From assembly GCF_003725995.1 (NCBI RefSeq), contig NZ_QIBX01000020.1, positions 1 to 58,558 on the forward strand: a stretch of 58,558 nucleotides of DNA, in the 5' to 3' direction. The translations under genes and the position numbers were made by a program. Shown here one piece after another: positions 9,108 to 17,173 of this stretch (position 1 is its first letter; every line of letters begins with the position of its first letter). The notes under the pieces were generated by a model. That model had not been told where the DNA came from, did not search any database, and saw only the letters and a list, made by a program, of their open reading frames with translations. Origin of the DNA: Slackia equolifaciens. GTDB taxonomy: Bacteria > Actinomycetota > Coriobacteriia > Coriobacteriales > Eggerthellaceae.

Positions 9108-9965
9108 ATGGAAGTATTTATCATCGCCGCTGTCGTAGGAGTGGGCGTTGGCATTTTGTCGGGTCTGCTGGGAATCGGCGGCGGCGTGATTATGGTGCCC
9201 CTGTTCAGGCTTGGGTTTGGGCTTGAGGCCATCGCCGCTACGGCAACCTCGCTTTTCACCATCATCCCCACATCGGTGTCGGGCATGGTCAAGCACGCCC
9301 GCAACAAGACGAGCGTGCCCAAAATCGGTGCCGTGTGCGGCCTGTTCGGCGCATGCCTTTCGCCGGTGGGCGTATGGGCGGCCAATATTTCACCCGACTG
9401 GCTGATCATGGCGGTTGCCGCAGTGATCATCGCTTACTCGGCCGTGACGATGCTGTCGAAGGCGATCAAGTCGCCCAAGCGTGCTGGCGGTTCCAAGAAG
9501 GGACATGCCGACGGTCCGGGCAAAAACGAGGAGCACCTATCGACGGAGGAAGTTCCCGAGCGCGCGTTTGTCGCTTCGTTCCGATTCACCCCGGCACTCA
9601 TCGCCAAAACTGCGGCTATCGGCATATTCGCCGGTTTTATGAGCGGGTATGTTGGCGTAGGCGGCGGCTTCGTCATGGTGCCGCTCTTCATATCGCTGCT
9701 CGGAGTGCCCATGAAACTGGCGTCGGGCACGTCGCTTACGGCGGTGTGCATCTTGGCGGTGCCGGGCGTCATTGAGCAGGCGTTGCTGGGCAACGTGGAT
9801 TTCGCAATCGGTATTGCCATGGCGGTGGGCTCCATCCCCGGAGCCGTTGTGGGCGCCAATTTGGTCAAGCGCATTCCGGAGCGCACGCTGCGCATCTTCT
9901 TCGCGTGCTTTTTGGCCGTGGTTGCCGTTGTGCTGGTGCTCAACGAGGTTGGCGTGCTGGCGTAA
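9108..9965 (+). CDS. TauE/SafE family sulfite/organosulfur exporter
   Basis: This 285-residue membrane protein consists of two homologous halves, each opening with a Gly-rich motif (GILSGLLGIGGGVIMVP and GFMSGYVGVGGGFVMVP). That is the signature of the TauE/SafE (DUF81) permeases, which export sulfite, sulfoacetate or related anions. About eight membrane spans are present. A hydrophilic loop of about 45 residues (residues 122-160) between the halves is longer than usual. A GGAG lies before the ATG. The substrate cannot be assigned from sequence. Confidence 0.9.
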   Translation: MEVFIIAAVVGVGVGILSGLLGIGGGVIMVPLFRLGFGLEAIAATATSLFTIIPTSVSGMVKHARNKTSVPKIGAVCGLFGACLSPVGVWAANISPDWLIMAVAAVIIAYSAVTMLSKAIKSPKRAGGSKKGHADGPGKNEEHLSTEEVPERAFVASFRFTPALIAKTAAIGIFAGFMSGYVGVGGGFVMVPLFISLLGVPMKLASGTSLTAVCILAVPGVIEQALLGNVDFAIGIAMAVGSIPGAVVGANLVKRIPERTLRIFFACFLAVVAVVLVLNEVGVLA

Positions 9966-10067
9966 ATCGCCTTTCCCCGCGCCGGAAACCGGGGCTGCAT
10001 GCGGCTCTATGCTCATCGGTGGTATGCTTATTAAGTTACGGCACATTTCGACCGATGGGAAGCGTTG

Positions 10068-11372
10068 ATGCTCATGGTATCGATGACGATGAAGAACAAC
10101 TACGCCAAGGCGCTCGATTTGATTCTGTTCGCTACGGCAACATTGGCGGCTGCCGTATTGGTGCTGGGCGTGTATCGCCCCACGGCCATCGGCAACCTCA
10201 ACGTTATCGCCGGAATCTCGTTCACGGTTTCGCTCGCTTTGCTCATCTACCTGCGCTTGAACCCCGATAGTGTGCGCGCGCGCCAATCCGACACCATCCT
10301 CAAGATTGCGTCGGAGACGCTGGCGTGCTTGCAAAAGGGCATGGATATTCCTACGGCGCAAAAGGTATGCCGCCTGCTGCTCCCGGCAATCGGCGCACAG
10401 GCGGTGGCTATCACCGACAAGGAGCATATCTTGGGCTACGCCGGTCTGGAGGAAACATCTAGCCCTGGCGGTAGCCCCATCCGCACGAAGGCGACGCATG
10501 CCACGCTCGAGGACGGTCGTATCCGCGTGTTGGGCACTCCGGAGGAGATCGGTTTTCCGCCCACGGTGAAGAGCCTCCGCGCCGGCATCATCGTGCCGCT
10601 GCGACGCGGCGAGGCAATCGTGGGCACGCTCAAGTTCTACTATCGTCGCGCTGGCGAAATCACTGAGACCCAGCTTGCGCTTGCCGAGGGCATTGGCGAG
10701 CTTCTGTCTACCCAGATCGCGGCAGTTGAGCTGGAGCAGCAAACCAAGCTCGCTACCACCATGGAGCTCAAAGCGTTGCAATCGCAGATTAACCCGCATT
10801 TCCTGTTTAACACCATCAACACCATCGCCTCCCTCATTCGCACCGACCCCGACCGCGCGCGCGTATTGCTGCGCGAGTTCGCCATTTTCTATCGTCGCAC
10901 TCTGGAGAACTCCGAGGATTTCATTGAGATGATGCGAGAGGTCGACCAGACCATGCGCTACTTCAACTTTGAGGTCGCGCGTTTTGGGGAGGATCGCTTG
11001 GCGCTCGAGGTGAATATCGAGGATGGCCTTGAGAGCATGATGATTCCGGCGTTTATGATTCAGCCATTGGTTGAGAATGCCGTGCGCCATGCCATGCCTC
11101 AGGAGGGCAAGCTCACGGTGGAGATCTCGGCGCACAGCGAGGGCGATGACGTGATTATCGAAGTGAGCGACGACGGCGTAGGCATGGAGGCGGAGCAGGC
11201 GCGCAAGCTTCTGCGCCCCGAGGCGTCGAAGGGCCTGGGCATCGCAATGAAGAACATCAGCGAGCGCCTGCGCGGTAATTTCGGCACCGAATCCCACATG
11301 GATGTCGAGTCGCAGCCGGGTAACGGCACCTGCGTGCGTATGTTCCTGAAGGACGCTCTGCTTGACGACTAG
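10068..11372 (+). CDS. LytS-type sensor histidine kinase with GAF domain
   Basis: This 434-residue kinase has two N-terminal membrane spans (about residues 12-32 and 40-60) and a GAF-like cytosolic sensor (about 85-225). The LytS-class phospho-acceptor domain contains NPHFLFNTINTIASL, and a HATPase domain contains PLVENAVRHA and SDDGVGM. It lacks the multi-span 5TM-LYT domain of classical LytS, so sensing is probably through the GAF domain. GATGGGAAG precedes the ATG at 10068. The LytTR regulator gene begins 580 bases downstream, separated by a degenerate repeat and a probable promoter, so the pair is functionally linked but not a tight operon. Confidence 0.92.
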   Translation: MLMVSMTMKNNYAKALDLILFATATLAAAVLVLGVYRPTAIGNLNVIAGISFTVSLALLIYLRLNPDSVRARQSDTILKIASETLACLQKGMDIPTAQKVCRLLLPAIGAQAVAITDKEHILGYAGLEETSSPGGSPIRTKATHATLEDGRIRVLGTPEEIGFPPTVKSLRAGIIVPLRRGEAIVGTLKFYYRRAGEITETQLALAEGIGELLSTQIAAVELEQQTKLATTMELKALQSQINPHFLFNTINTIASLIRTDPDRARVLLREFAIFYRRTLENSEDFIEMMREVDQTMRYFNFEVARFGEDRLALEVNIEDGLESMMIPAFMIQPLVENAVRHAMPQEGKLTVEISAHSEGDDVIIEVSDDGVGMEAEQARKLLRPEASKGLGIAMKNISERLRGNFGTESHMDVESQPGNGTCVRMFLKDALLDD

Positions 11373-11479
11373 TGCCACCGCGCAGAAAATTGGCGCTGCT
11401 GCGCGAGGGATATAGTGACGCTGCGCCGGGTTCGGTTGCCGCCGTGCCGCTGCCGTTGACGTCGTGTGAGATCGATACC

Positions 11480-11690
11480 GCTGCGCAGATGCCGGTGACG
11501 CCGCATAGGGCTGATGCCGCTGTGCAGGGGCCGATGACGCCGCGCGGGGTTGGCGCTGCGCAGGGGGCGGTGACGCCGCACGGAGTTGGCGCTGCCGCAC
11601 GGGGATTAGCGCAGCCGCGCAGAGGCTGGTGTCATGGTGCAGGGGCTGACGCCGCGGTGCAAGGACTGACGCCACGGTGAGGAACCAGCG
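11480..11690. repeat. Degenerate 36-39-bp repeats between kinase and LytTR genes
   Basis: Units opening GCTGYGCAG and containing RTGACGCCGC start at 11480, 11519 and 11555 (spacing 39 and 36 bases) and decay into shorter copies to about 11690. No gene is supported in this stretch. It could be expanded spacer DNA or remnants of a protein tail lost from the upstream gene. Confidence 0.6.
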
Positions 11691-11757
11691 CCGCCGCGTG
11701 AATTGGCGGTCATCCTTCGTCGCAGTGGTGCGAATGTGTCACTTTAGGCTCCGGCGT

Positions 11758-11805
11758 ACGGTAGAAACAGTAGAATAAACGGTATATAATCACCGGCAAA
11801 CGGTA
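11758..11805 (+). promoter_or_regulatory. Three direct repeats at 21-bp spacing, candidate LytTR operator
   Basis: ACGGTA occurs at 11758, 11779 and 11800, exactly 21 bases apart (two helical turns); the last two copies extend to AAACGGTAT. LytTR-domain regulators are known to bind pairs of short direct repeats with about this spacing. The array lies 150 bases upstream of the LytTR gene and before an AT-rich GATAATAT sequence at about 11898 that could be a -10 region. Autoregulation is inferred. Confidence 0.65.
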
Positions 11806-11954
11806 TTTGTTATAAATGCGGTCTATCTTTTTATAGAAAATGCAGCCGAACCCATACCATTTATGCCGAAACGTGTTCACGCGTCCCGTGATGTGGGATA
11901 ATATAAAAACGTCGCCGGCATCGGGCGGCTAGTTTAGTGGCGATGGAGGATGCA

Positions 11955-12668
11955 GTGCTTAACGCTATTATCGTAGATGACGAGGCGCCCGCGCGCTCGG
12001 AATTGCGCTACCTGCTGGGTGAAGTGGGCGGCGTCGAGGTGGTCGCAGAGGCCGCCAGCGTGCGCGAAGCTATCGAGAAGATGCAGAGTTACCCGGTGGA
12101 CGTCCTGTTCTTGGACGTTAGCATGCCCGAGGTCACGGGCATTCAGTTCGCGGAGGCTTTGCAGCGCCTGAGGAATCCTCCTGCCGTCATCTTCGTCACC
12201 GCCTACAGCGAGCATGCCCTTGAGGGCTTCAAGGTCAACGCGGTTGACTACTTGGTCAAGCCTGTGGAAACCGACCGCCTTCGCCAAGCCGTGAATCGTG
12301 CGAACGAGCACGTGACCCTGCATTTGAAGGCTACGCAGTCCGAGCGTATTCCGGTGGAAAAGGGCGGCAAGAAGATTCTGGTTCCCATCGATACCATTCG
12401 CTACGTGCGCGCCAAAGATGATTACTCCAAGCTCTACACCGACACTGAGGAGTATTTCTCCACCACATCGCTGGCGCATCTGGAAAAGCGTCTCGACGGG
12501 CATGGGTTCTTCCGCGTGCATCGCGGTTTCCTGGTGAACCTCTCGCTGGTCGAGGAGGTTGAGCCGGTGGCCGGTGGAACGCTTTTGCTCACGCTCAATG
12601 GCGTTGAGGAAAAGATCCCCGTTTCGCGTCGCCGCGTATCTTCGCTCAAGAAGGCGTTGGGGCTCTAA
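11955..12668 (+). CDS. LytTR-family response regulator
   Basis: This 237-residue regulator has a receiver domain with an acidic VDDE pocket, a phospho-acceptor Asp in VLFLDVSMPE and Lys in YLVKPVE. A LytTR DNA-binding domain (about residues 135-235) contains RVHRGFLVNL and PVSRRR. The GTG at 11955 is preferred because GGAGGA lies at 11945-11950 and the product then begins MLNAIIVDDE, as is usual; an ATG at 11943 would overlap that ribosome site. It is the likely partner of the LytS-type kinase at 10068. Targets may include its own promoter through the repeats at 11758-11805. Confidence 0.93.
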   Translation: MLNAIIVDDEAPARSELRYLLGEVGGVEVVAEAASVREAIEKMQSYPVDVLFLDVSMPEVTGIQFAEALQRLRNPPAVIFVTAYSEHALEGFKVNAVDYLVKPVETDRLRQAVNRANEHVTLHLKATQSERIPVEKGGKKILVPIDTIRYVRAKDDYSKLYTDTEEYFSTTSLAHLEKRLDGHGFFRVHRGFLVNLSLVEEVEPVAGGTLLLTLNGVEEKIPVSRRRVSSLKKALGL

Positions 12669-12700
12669 GGCTCTCTTTGACAGAGAATCGCATCAATATG

Positions 12701-12728
12701 CCGCCCGGATTACCCGGGCGGTTTTTTT
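12701..12728 (+). terminator. Terminator after LytTR regulator
   Basis: CCGCCCGG and CCGGGCGG pair around ATTAC... and are followed by a run of T residues (12721-12728). Confidence 0.85.
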
Positions 12729-12969
12729 GTGCATGGAATGCAGTGGTGGTGTTTTGCGTCTTTGTCCAGCGGCGACGTTGGGGTGATTCCGCTTTGCCGG
12801 TCATCTTTCGGAGCGGTGATGCCTGCGAATTGCGCCGGAGTAGTGTCCTTGCCTGATGAGGTTTGGGCCAAATGGAGTTTTGGGTCCAATCAATTATCGA
12901 GATGGTCAGGTGTGTGAGCAGAATGGAGTCGATGAGGGTGCCGCGAGGGCGTTTCGCCCGGAACATGAT

Positions 12970-13114
12970 GCAACAAAAGGCGATTTGCTGCAGTTTTCAA
13001 GTGCCTTCGGAAGTAGCCCAATCGGCGCGAGGCTGTGACCTGGGGAGACGGAGGGCCAAACGGCGGTGTACTCGGGGTCCCCCTCGAAAACTGCAGCAAA
13101 TCGCCTTTTGTTGC
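12970..13114. repeat. 29-bp perfect inverted repeat flanking 87 bases
   Basis: Positions 12970-12998 and 13086-13114 are exact reverse complements over 29 bases (inner end CTGCAGTTTTC, outer end GCAACAAAAGG). A second, direct pair brackets it: 12813-12838 and 13124-13149 share about 23 of 26 bases around CGGTGATGCC. No reading frame is convincing in the 520 bases here. The structure begins 79 bases beyond the stop codon of the transposase-like gene at 13193. It could be a mobile palindromic element, a transposase-binding site or a large cruciform. Confidence 0.8.
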
Positions 13115-13192
13115 GCGCCATGGGCGGTGATGCCCGCGAATCGTGCCGGGTGTTCTGTGTGCTCGCGCGCACGTGCGATGTCGTGGCGAGGG

Positions 13193-14824
13193 TCATCGAG
13201 GATGCGCGGCAGTAGGCTGGGCAATATGCTCGCGCGCACGCGCTATATCACGGCGGATTTCGGGTGGCGTGCGCAGTCGACGCGCTATATCCACGCCCGC
13301 GGCTTCCTCGATGGCATCGGTGATGTCGCTTCGGTAACTGAACAAGAACCAGTTTTCATCCAAATAAGCTCCCTCCATGCGCAGTAGGGCGTCGGCAACC
13401 TGTGCCGCGTTGTAGCGCCATCCCATGTCCGCGCGAAGCAAACGCAGGGCAAAGAAGGCTGCGTAGCAGATGAGGAAGTGGGCTTGGATGTGCTGGTCGT
13501 GAGATACCGGGTAGGGCGAGGGCGAAAAATCTGACTCTAGCACCTGAAAAGGCTCGGCAAGACGCCAGATTTCGCGATAAAGATGGAAAATCACGGCTTC
13601 GGGCTGTTTCGTTTCGCTTGTGACAAGATAGAGATACCCATCAAGGTCGGGGGCGGTGGCGAACCCAGAGTTGCCTGGTGGAGCCGAAGGCGCGTCCTGC
13701 TCGGGGGGCGCCGCTGGAGTCGAAAGGCCAGGACGATCGGCGAGGGGGTTTGGCGCTGATGAGCGCGAAAGGCGGGTTCGCTGGGCGAAATCGCGCCCCC
13801 AAAGCACGAGCTCTTTGACGGGAACGGTCATGTTCTGCGCATCAACGCTGGTCAGCCGCGACTTCACTTTGTAGCTGCCCGACTGTGTGGCGATGTATCC
13901 CTGCGGGTCATCCACCCATGATTGGAGTTCGGGAACTGCGCTCCGCAGCGGCCGATAGAAAATGAAGCCGTCTCCTTGGGCATGGAGGGCGGACATCGTG
14001 CGCTCGATATCCGCCGCGCGCGAGGCGATAACCACGGCATGAGCCGCTCCGGTATCGTGACGAGCTTCGCGGGCGAGGGCGGCAAACTCTTCGGGGGCGG
14101 GGCGTGATGAAACGAATCGATACGACACGGGGATGGTGTCCTCATCGAGAATCAGGGCCATGCCGCCCACCTGCGATGTAGCCGCTCTGTGCGCCGACGC
14201 CACATCGCCCGTCTCGGCGAAGGCGGCGGGAGAGAGGACCACATACGTTTGGGCGCGTCGACGTGAACCGCGGATCTGCCGATAGGCGGCGTTCATAGCG
14301 CGAATCAGGCCTTCGTCATGGGCGGCAAAACAGGAAAGCGCCTGATACACTTCGGAGAGCGAGAAGTCGCATCGCCGTGGAAACGACGCTCGACGCTCCC
14401 AGGATTCACGTTTCGAGGCCACGTGGATGATGCGCTCTGCCGCGAGCAACTCAAAGATGCGCCCGGCATGAGGGGGAAAGCCCGCATGGCCGGATCGCGC
14501 ATCGAAGAAAGCGCGCACGCCCAAGGCATCGAGATATGCAAGCGCAATCGCGCACCCCCAACGGGCAGACGCGACATGATCGGGGTCGATTTTCGAGTCG
14601 GAAGCAAATTTGAGCTCGATCGGGGGATTGGCGATGCGCATCTGTGCGTTCAGCTGGTCGACGTGTGCTTGGAAATGGGCAATAGGATCGGGGTAGAGTT
14701 TTTCAAGAGCGTCGACGTATCCGATGGACTCGATGGTTTTGGTTCGCGTGCGTCCGCCTTCGCGATAATTCTGCACAATAGATAGGTAGATGCGATCGCC
14801 GCGCTTGGTTTTCTTAAGATGCAT
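13193..14824 (-). CDS. IS1634-like transposase lacking catalytic residues
   Basis: This intact 543-residue frame is homologous in layout to IS1634/IS4-type transposases: the N-terminus RIYLSIVQNYREGG...TIESIGYVDAL matches the fragment at 53222-54099, and its C-terminus matches 57946-58431. Compared with those copies, the first catalytic Asp (YYDVTNYYFE) is replaced (VVLSPAAFAE, L197), and the second (VADKG) by S268. In the Y-R-E-K box, E becomes A423 and K becomes E430. A Pro/Ala-rich insert lies at about residues 350-395. An uninterrupted frame without active-site residues suggests a captured, DNA-binding-only protein rather than fresh decay. Its role is unknown. Confidence 0.8.
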   Translation of the reverse strand: MHLKKTKRGDRIYLSIVQNYREGGRTRTKTIESIGYVDALEKLYPDPIAHFQAHVDQLNAQMRIANPPIELKFASDSKIDPDHVASARWGCAIALAYLDALGVRAFFDARSGHAGFPPHAGRIFELLAAERIIHVASKRESWERRASFPRRCDFSLSEVYQALSCFAAHDEGLIRAMNAAYRQIRGSRRRAQTYVVLSPAAFAETGDVASAHRAATSQVGGMALILDEDTIPVSYRFVSSRPAPEEFAALAREARHDTGAAHAVVIASRAADIERTMSALHAQGDGFIFYRPLRSAVPELQSWVDDPQGYIATQSGSYKVKSRLTSVDAQNMTVPVKELVLWGRDFAQRTRLSRSSAPNPLADRPGLSTPAAPPEQDAPSAPPGNSGFATAPDLDGYLYLVTSETKQPEAVIFHLYREIWRLAEPFQVLESDFSPSPYPVSHDQHIQAHFLICYAAFFALRLLRADMGWRYNAAQVADALLRMEGAYLDENWFLFSYRSDITDAIEEAAGVDIARRLRTPPEIRRDIARAREHIAQPTAAHPR

Positions 14825-15078
14825 GGCGCTCCATTTCTTCGCATATGGCGCTTTCGGAAGAGTATACCCCGCATTCCCCCGCGTACATTCGAAAACATCG
14901 TGTTTGTGCAGGATAAGGAAAAGACCAGGTAAACGCAGTGTTTTGCGCCTAGTGGTTCGTTTACTGAGTTTTAACTGCGGCTCATTGCTTTGCAGTCGGA
15001 AAAGGCGGGTAGAATGCCTGCCGCACGTTCGTTCGTGGATTGCAGCGTGCTCATTGGCGTTAACAGAAAGGACCCATC

Positions 15079-15369
15079 ATGGCCGCCCCCATGAGGCATT
15101 GCACCTATCGCGAGAAGATGGCGCAAGCCAATCGCGAGGCAAAAGCGACGCTTGTCGTGCTTGCTCTGACCGTTATCGTTTGGATCGCCCTCGGGTTCGG
15201 GCTTTCGGATTTGGATATCCAATTGTTCCATACGCCCATCTGGGTGCTTGGCGGGACCGTCGGCGTATGGATCTTCTCGATCGTTGCCGTTGTGGTGCTT
15301 CGCACGTTCGTGTTCCAGGATTTTGATCTGGGCGACGAGGAAGAAGGGGAGGGCGAGCGCCATGAATAA
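15079..15369 (+). CDS. yhdT: YhdT-like small subunit of the pantothenate symporter locus
   Basis: This 96-residue protein has two membrane spans (about 23-44 and 56-79) and an acidic C-terminus (FDLGDEEEGEGE). It matches the YhdT family, which is encoded directly before panF in many bacteria. The stop overlaps the start of panF by eight bases, giving translational coupling. AAAGGA lies ahead of the ATG. YhdT's exact job is not established; a stabilising partner for PanF is inferred from the constant gene pairing. Confidence 0.85.
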   Translation: MAAPMRHCTYREKMAQANREAKATLVVLALTVIVWIALGFGLSDLDIQLFHTPIWVLGGTVGVWIFSIVAVVVLRTFVFQDFDLGDEEEGEGERHE

Positions 15370-16879
15370 CAACGCAGCGGGATTGGTGGGCCTTATCCCC
15401 ATCGTCTTGTTTCTCATCGCGGCACTTATCGTGTCGATAGTCATCCGCAATCGATCGCGCAAAGCGGGCGGCGGATTCGTGAAGGAATACTTCATCGGCA
15501 ATCGCGGTTTGGGCGGATTCGTGTTGGCTATGACCACCATTGCCACCTATGGATCGGTGAGCTCGTTCGTGGGCGGCCCCGGTCAGGCGTGGGAGACCGG
15601 CTTCGGCTGGGTGTATATGGCCGCCGTGCAGGTGACCACGCTGTTCCTTTTGTACGGAATCATGGGCAAGAAGATGGCTCTGCTGTCGCGCAAGCTGGGC
15701 GCGGTCACCGTGATCGATGTCATTCGTGCGCGATATCGCTCCAATGCCATTGCGAATATCGCCGCGCTTATCATCGTGCTGTTCTTTGCCGCCACGATGG
15801 TCGCCCAGTTCGTGGGCGGCGCCAAGCTCTTCGAGGCTGTGACCGGCTATTCGTACGTGGTGGGACTGTGCTTGTTCGGTATCGCCGTCATCATATTCAC
15901 CACCGTGGGCGGGTTCCGCGGCGTGGCGGTGACCGACGCCATGTGCGGCGTTGCCATGCTCGTGGGCATCGCCGTGCTCGCCGGCGGCATCCTCAACGAG
16001 GCGGGCGGCTACACCAATATCATGGATACCATTGCGGCGAATCACCCGCAGATGCTCGAGCCGCTTTCGGCGGGAACCATGCCCGTGTCGCTTTACTTCA
16101 CGCAGTGGCTGCTGGTGGGCATCTTTACGTTTGCGCTGCCTCAGTCGGCGGTTCGCTGCATGGGCTTCAAGGACACAAAGTCGCTTCATCGCGCGCTCAT
16201 TCTGGGTACCGTGATTATGGGCGCCATGATTATCGGCGTGACGGCGCTCGGCGTGCTTGCGGCGGGCGTGCTTACCGATGACCTTACGGCTTACGGCAAC
16301 AGCATCGACAACATCATCCCGCAAGCCATTGTGCAAACGCTGCCTCCTTGGCTTGCAGGCATCGCCATCATTGGGCCCATAGCGGCGTCCATCTCCACGG
16401 TGTCTTCGCTGCTCATTGCGTCGTCATCGGCCATCATCAAGGACTTGTGGCTGCACCGCGCGGCACAGCAGGGCACCGTGATCACCGAGCAGGCCGTGTC
16501 GCGTTCCAGCCAGATTATCACGCTAGCTATCGGCGCTGTGGTGTTTGTGCTGTCCATCGTGCCGCCTGATGTGATTTGGAAGATCAACATGTTCGCGTTC
16601 GGCGGGCTTGAGACGGCGTTTTGCTGGGTGTTTGTGGGCGCGCTGTTCTGGAAGCGTGCCAACAAGACAGGAGCCTTGCTTTCTATGGCGGGTGGTGTAG
16701 TGGCTTACTGCGTATGCATGGCGGCCGGCATTACGTTCTTCGGCATGCATCAGATCGTGATAGGCATCACGGTGTCGTTCGTGCTGATGGTGGTCGGATC
16801 GCTTTTGGGCAAGCCCAGCGATCCCAAAGCCCTCGAGCCGTTCTTCCCGGAGGAAGAAAAGCCGGCAAAAGCGGCATAG
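15362..16879 (+). CDS. panF: Sodium/pantothenate symporter
   Basis: This 505-residue transporter of the solute:sodium symporter family has about 13 membrane spans and would import pantothenate with Na+. Typical segments are KEYFIGNRGLGGFVLAMT, SSFVGGPGQAWETG, TTVGGFRGVAVTDA and ISTVSSLLIASSSAI. The chosen ATG at 15362 overlaps the end of yhdT. Earlier in-frame codons lie inside yhdT and would add an unrelated basic segment. A hairpin at 16911 closes the two-gene operon. Confidence 0.92.
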   Translation: MNNNAAGLVGLIPIVLFLIAALIVSIVIRNRSRKAGGGFVKEYFIGNRGLGGFVLAMTTIATYGSVSSFVGGPGQAWETGFGWVYMAAVQVTTLFLLYGIMGKKMALLSRKLGAVTVIDVIRARYRSNAIANIAALIIVLFFAATMVAQFVGGAKLFEAVTGYSYVVGLCLFGIAVIIFTTVGGFRGVAVTDAMCGVAMLVGIAVLAGGILNEAGGYTNIMDTIAANHPQMLEPLSAGTMPVSLYFTQWLLVGIFTFALPQSAVRCMGFKDTKSLHRALILGTVIMGAMIIGVTALGVLAAGVLTDDLTAYGNSIDNIIPQAIVQTLPPWLAGIAIIGPIAASISTVSSLLIASSSAIIKDLWLHRAAQQGTVITEQAVSRSSQIITLAIGAVVFVLSIVPPDVIWKINMFAFGGLETAFCWVFVGALFWKRANKTGALLSMAGGVVAYCVCMAAGITFFGMHQIVIGITVSFVLMVVGSLLGKPSDPKALEPFFPEEEKPAKAA

Positions 16880-16910
16880 GAAAAGGCGACATAGCTGGTT
16901 GTCAACGTAG

Positions 16911-16935
16911 GGGCTCGCAGTGTGCGAGCCCTTTT
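16911..16935 (+). terminator. Terminator after panF
   Basis: GGGCTCGCA and TGCGAGCCC pair around GTG and are followed by TTTT. Confidence 0.85.
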
Positions 16936-17173
16936 GCGTACCCCGATTCGGCTGCTTCATGCGCCGTTAGATTGCAAAAATGCAATTTGTGCAGCAAACA
17001 GCCCTCTATCACAATGAAGAAGTGGTTGCATCGCAGCGCAGCGCTCTTCCTCGGCATGCACCCCTCCTCCCGGCAAGTCGAGCCCATGCTGGCTTGCGTG
17101 CCGGGCAATTATCTTGAGTGAAGGGCGCTTTTGCGCGGCGGTGGCTTGATGGAGTAGCGAGGAAGGGGATGTC

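Noticed and set aside
9537-11675. 712-codon open frame on the minus strand
   Set aside because: It is antisense to the TauE/SafE and LytS-type genes, has low-complexity His/Arg/Gln composition and no ribosome site; a high-GC shadow.
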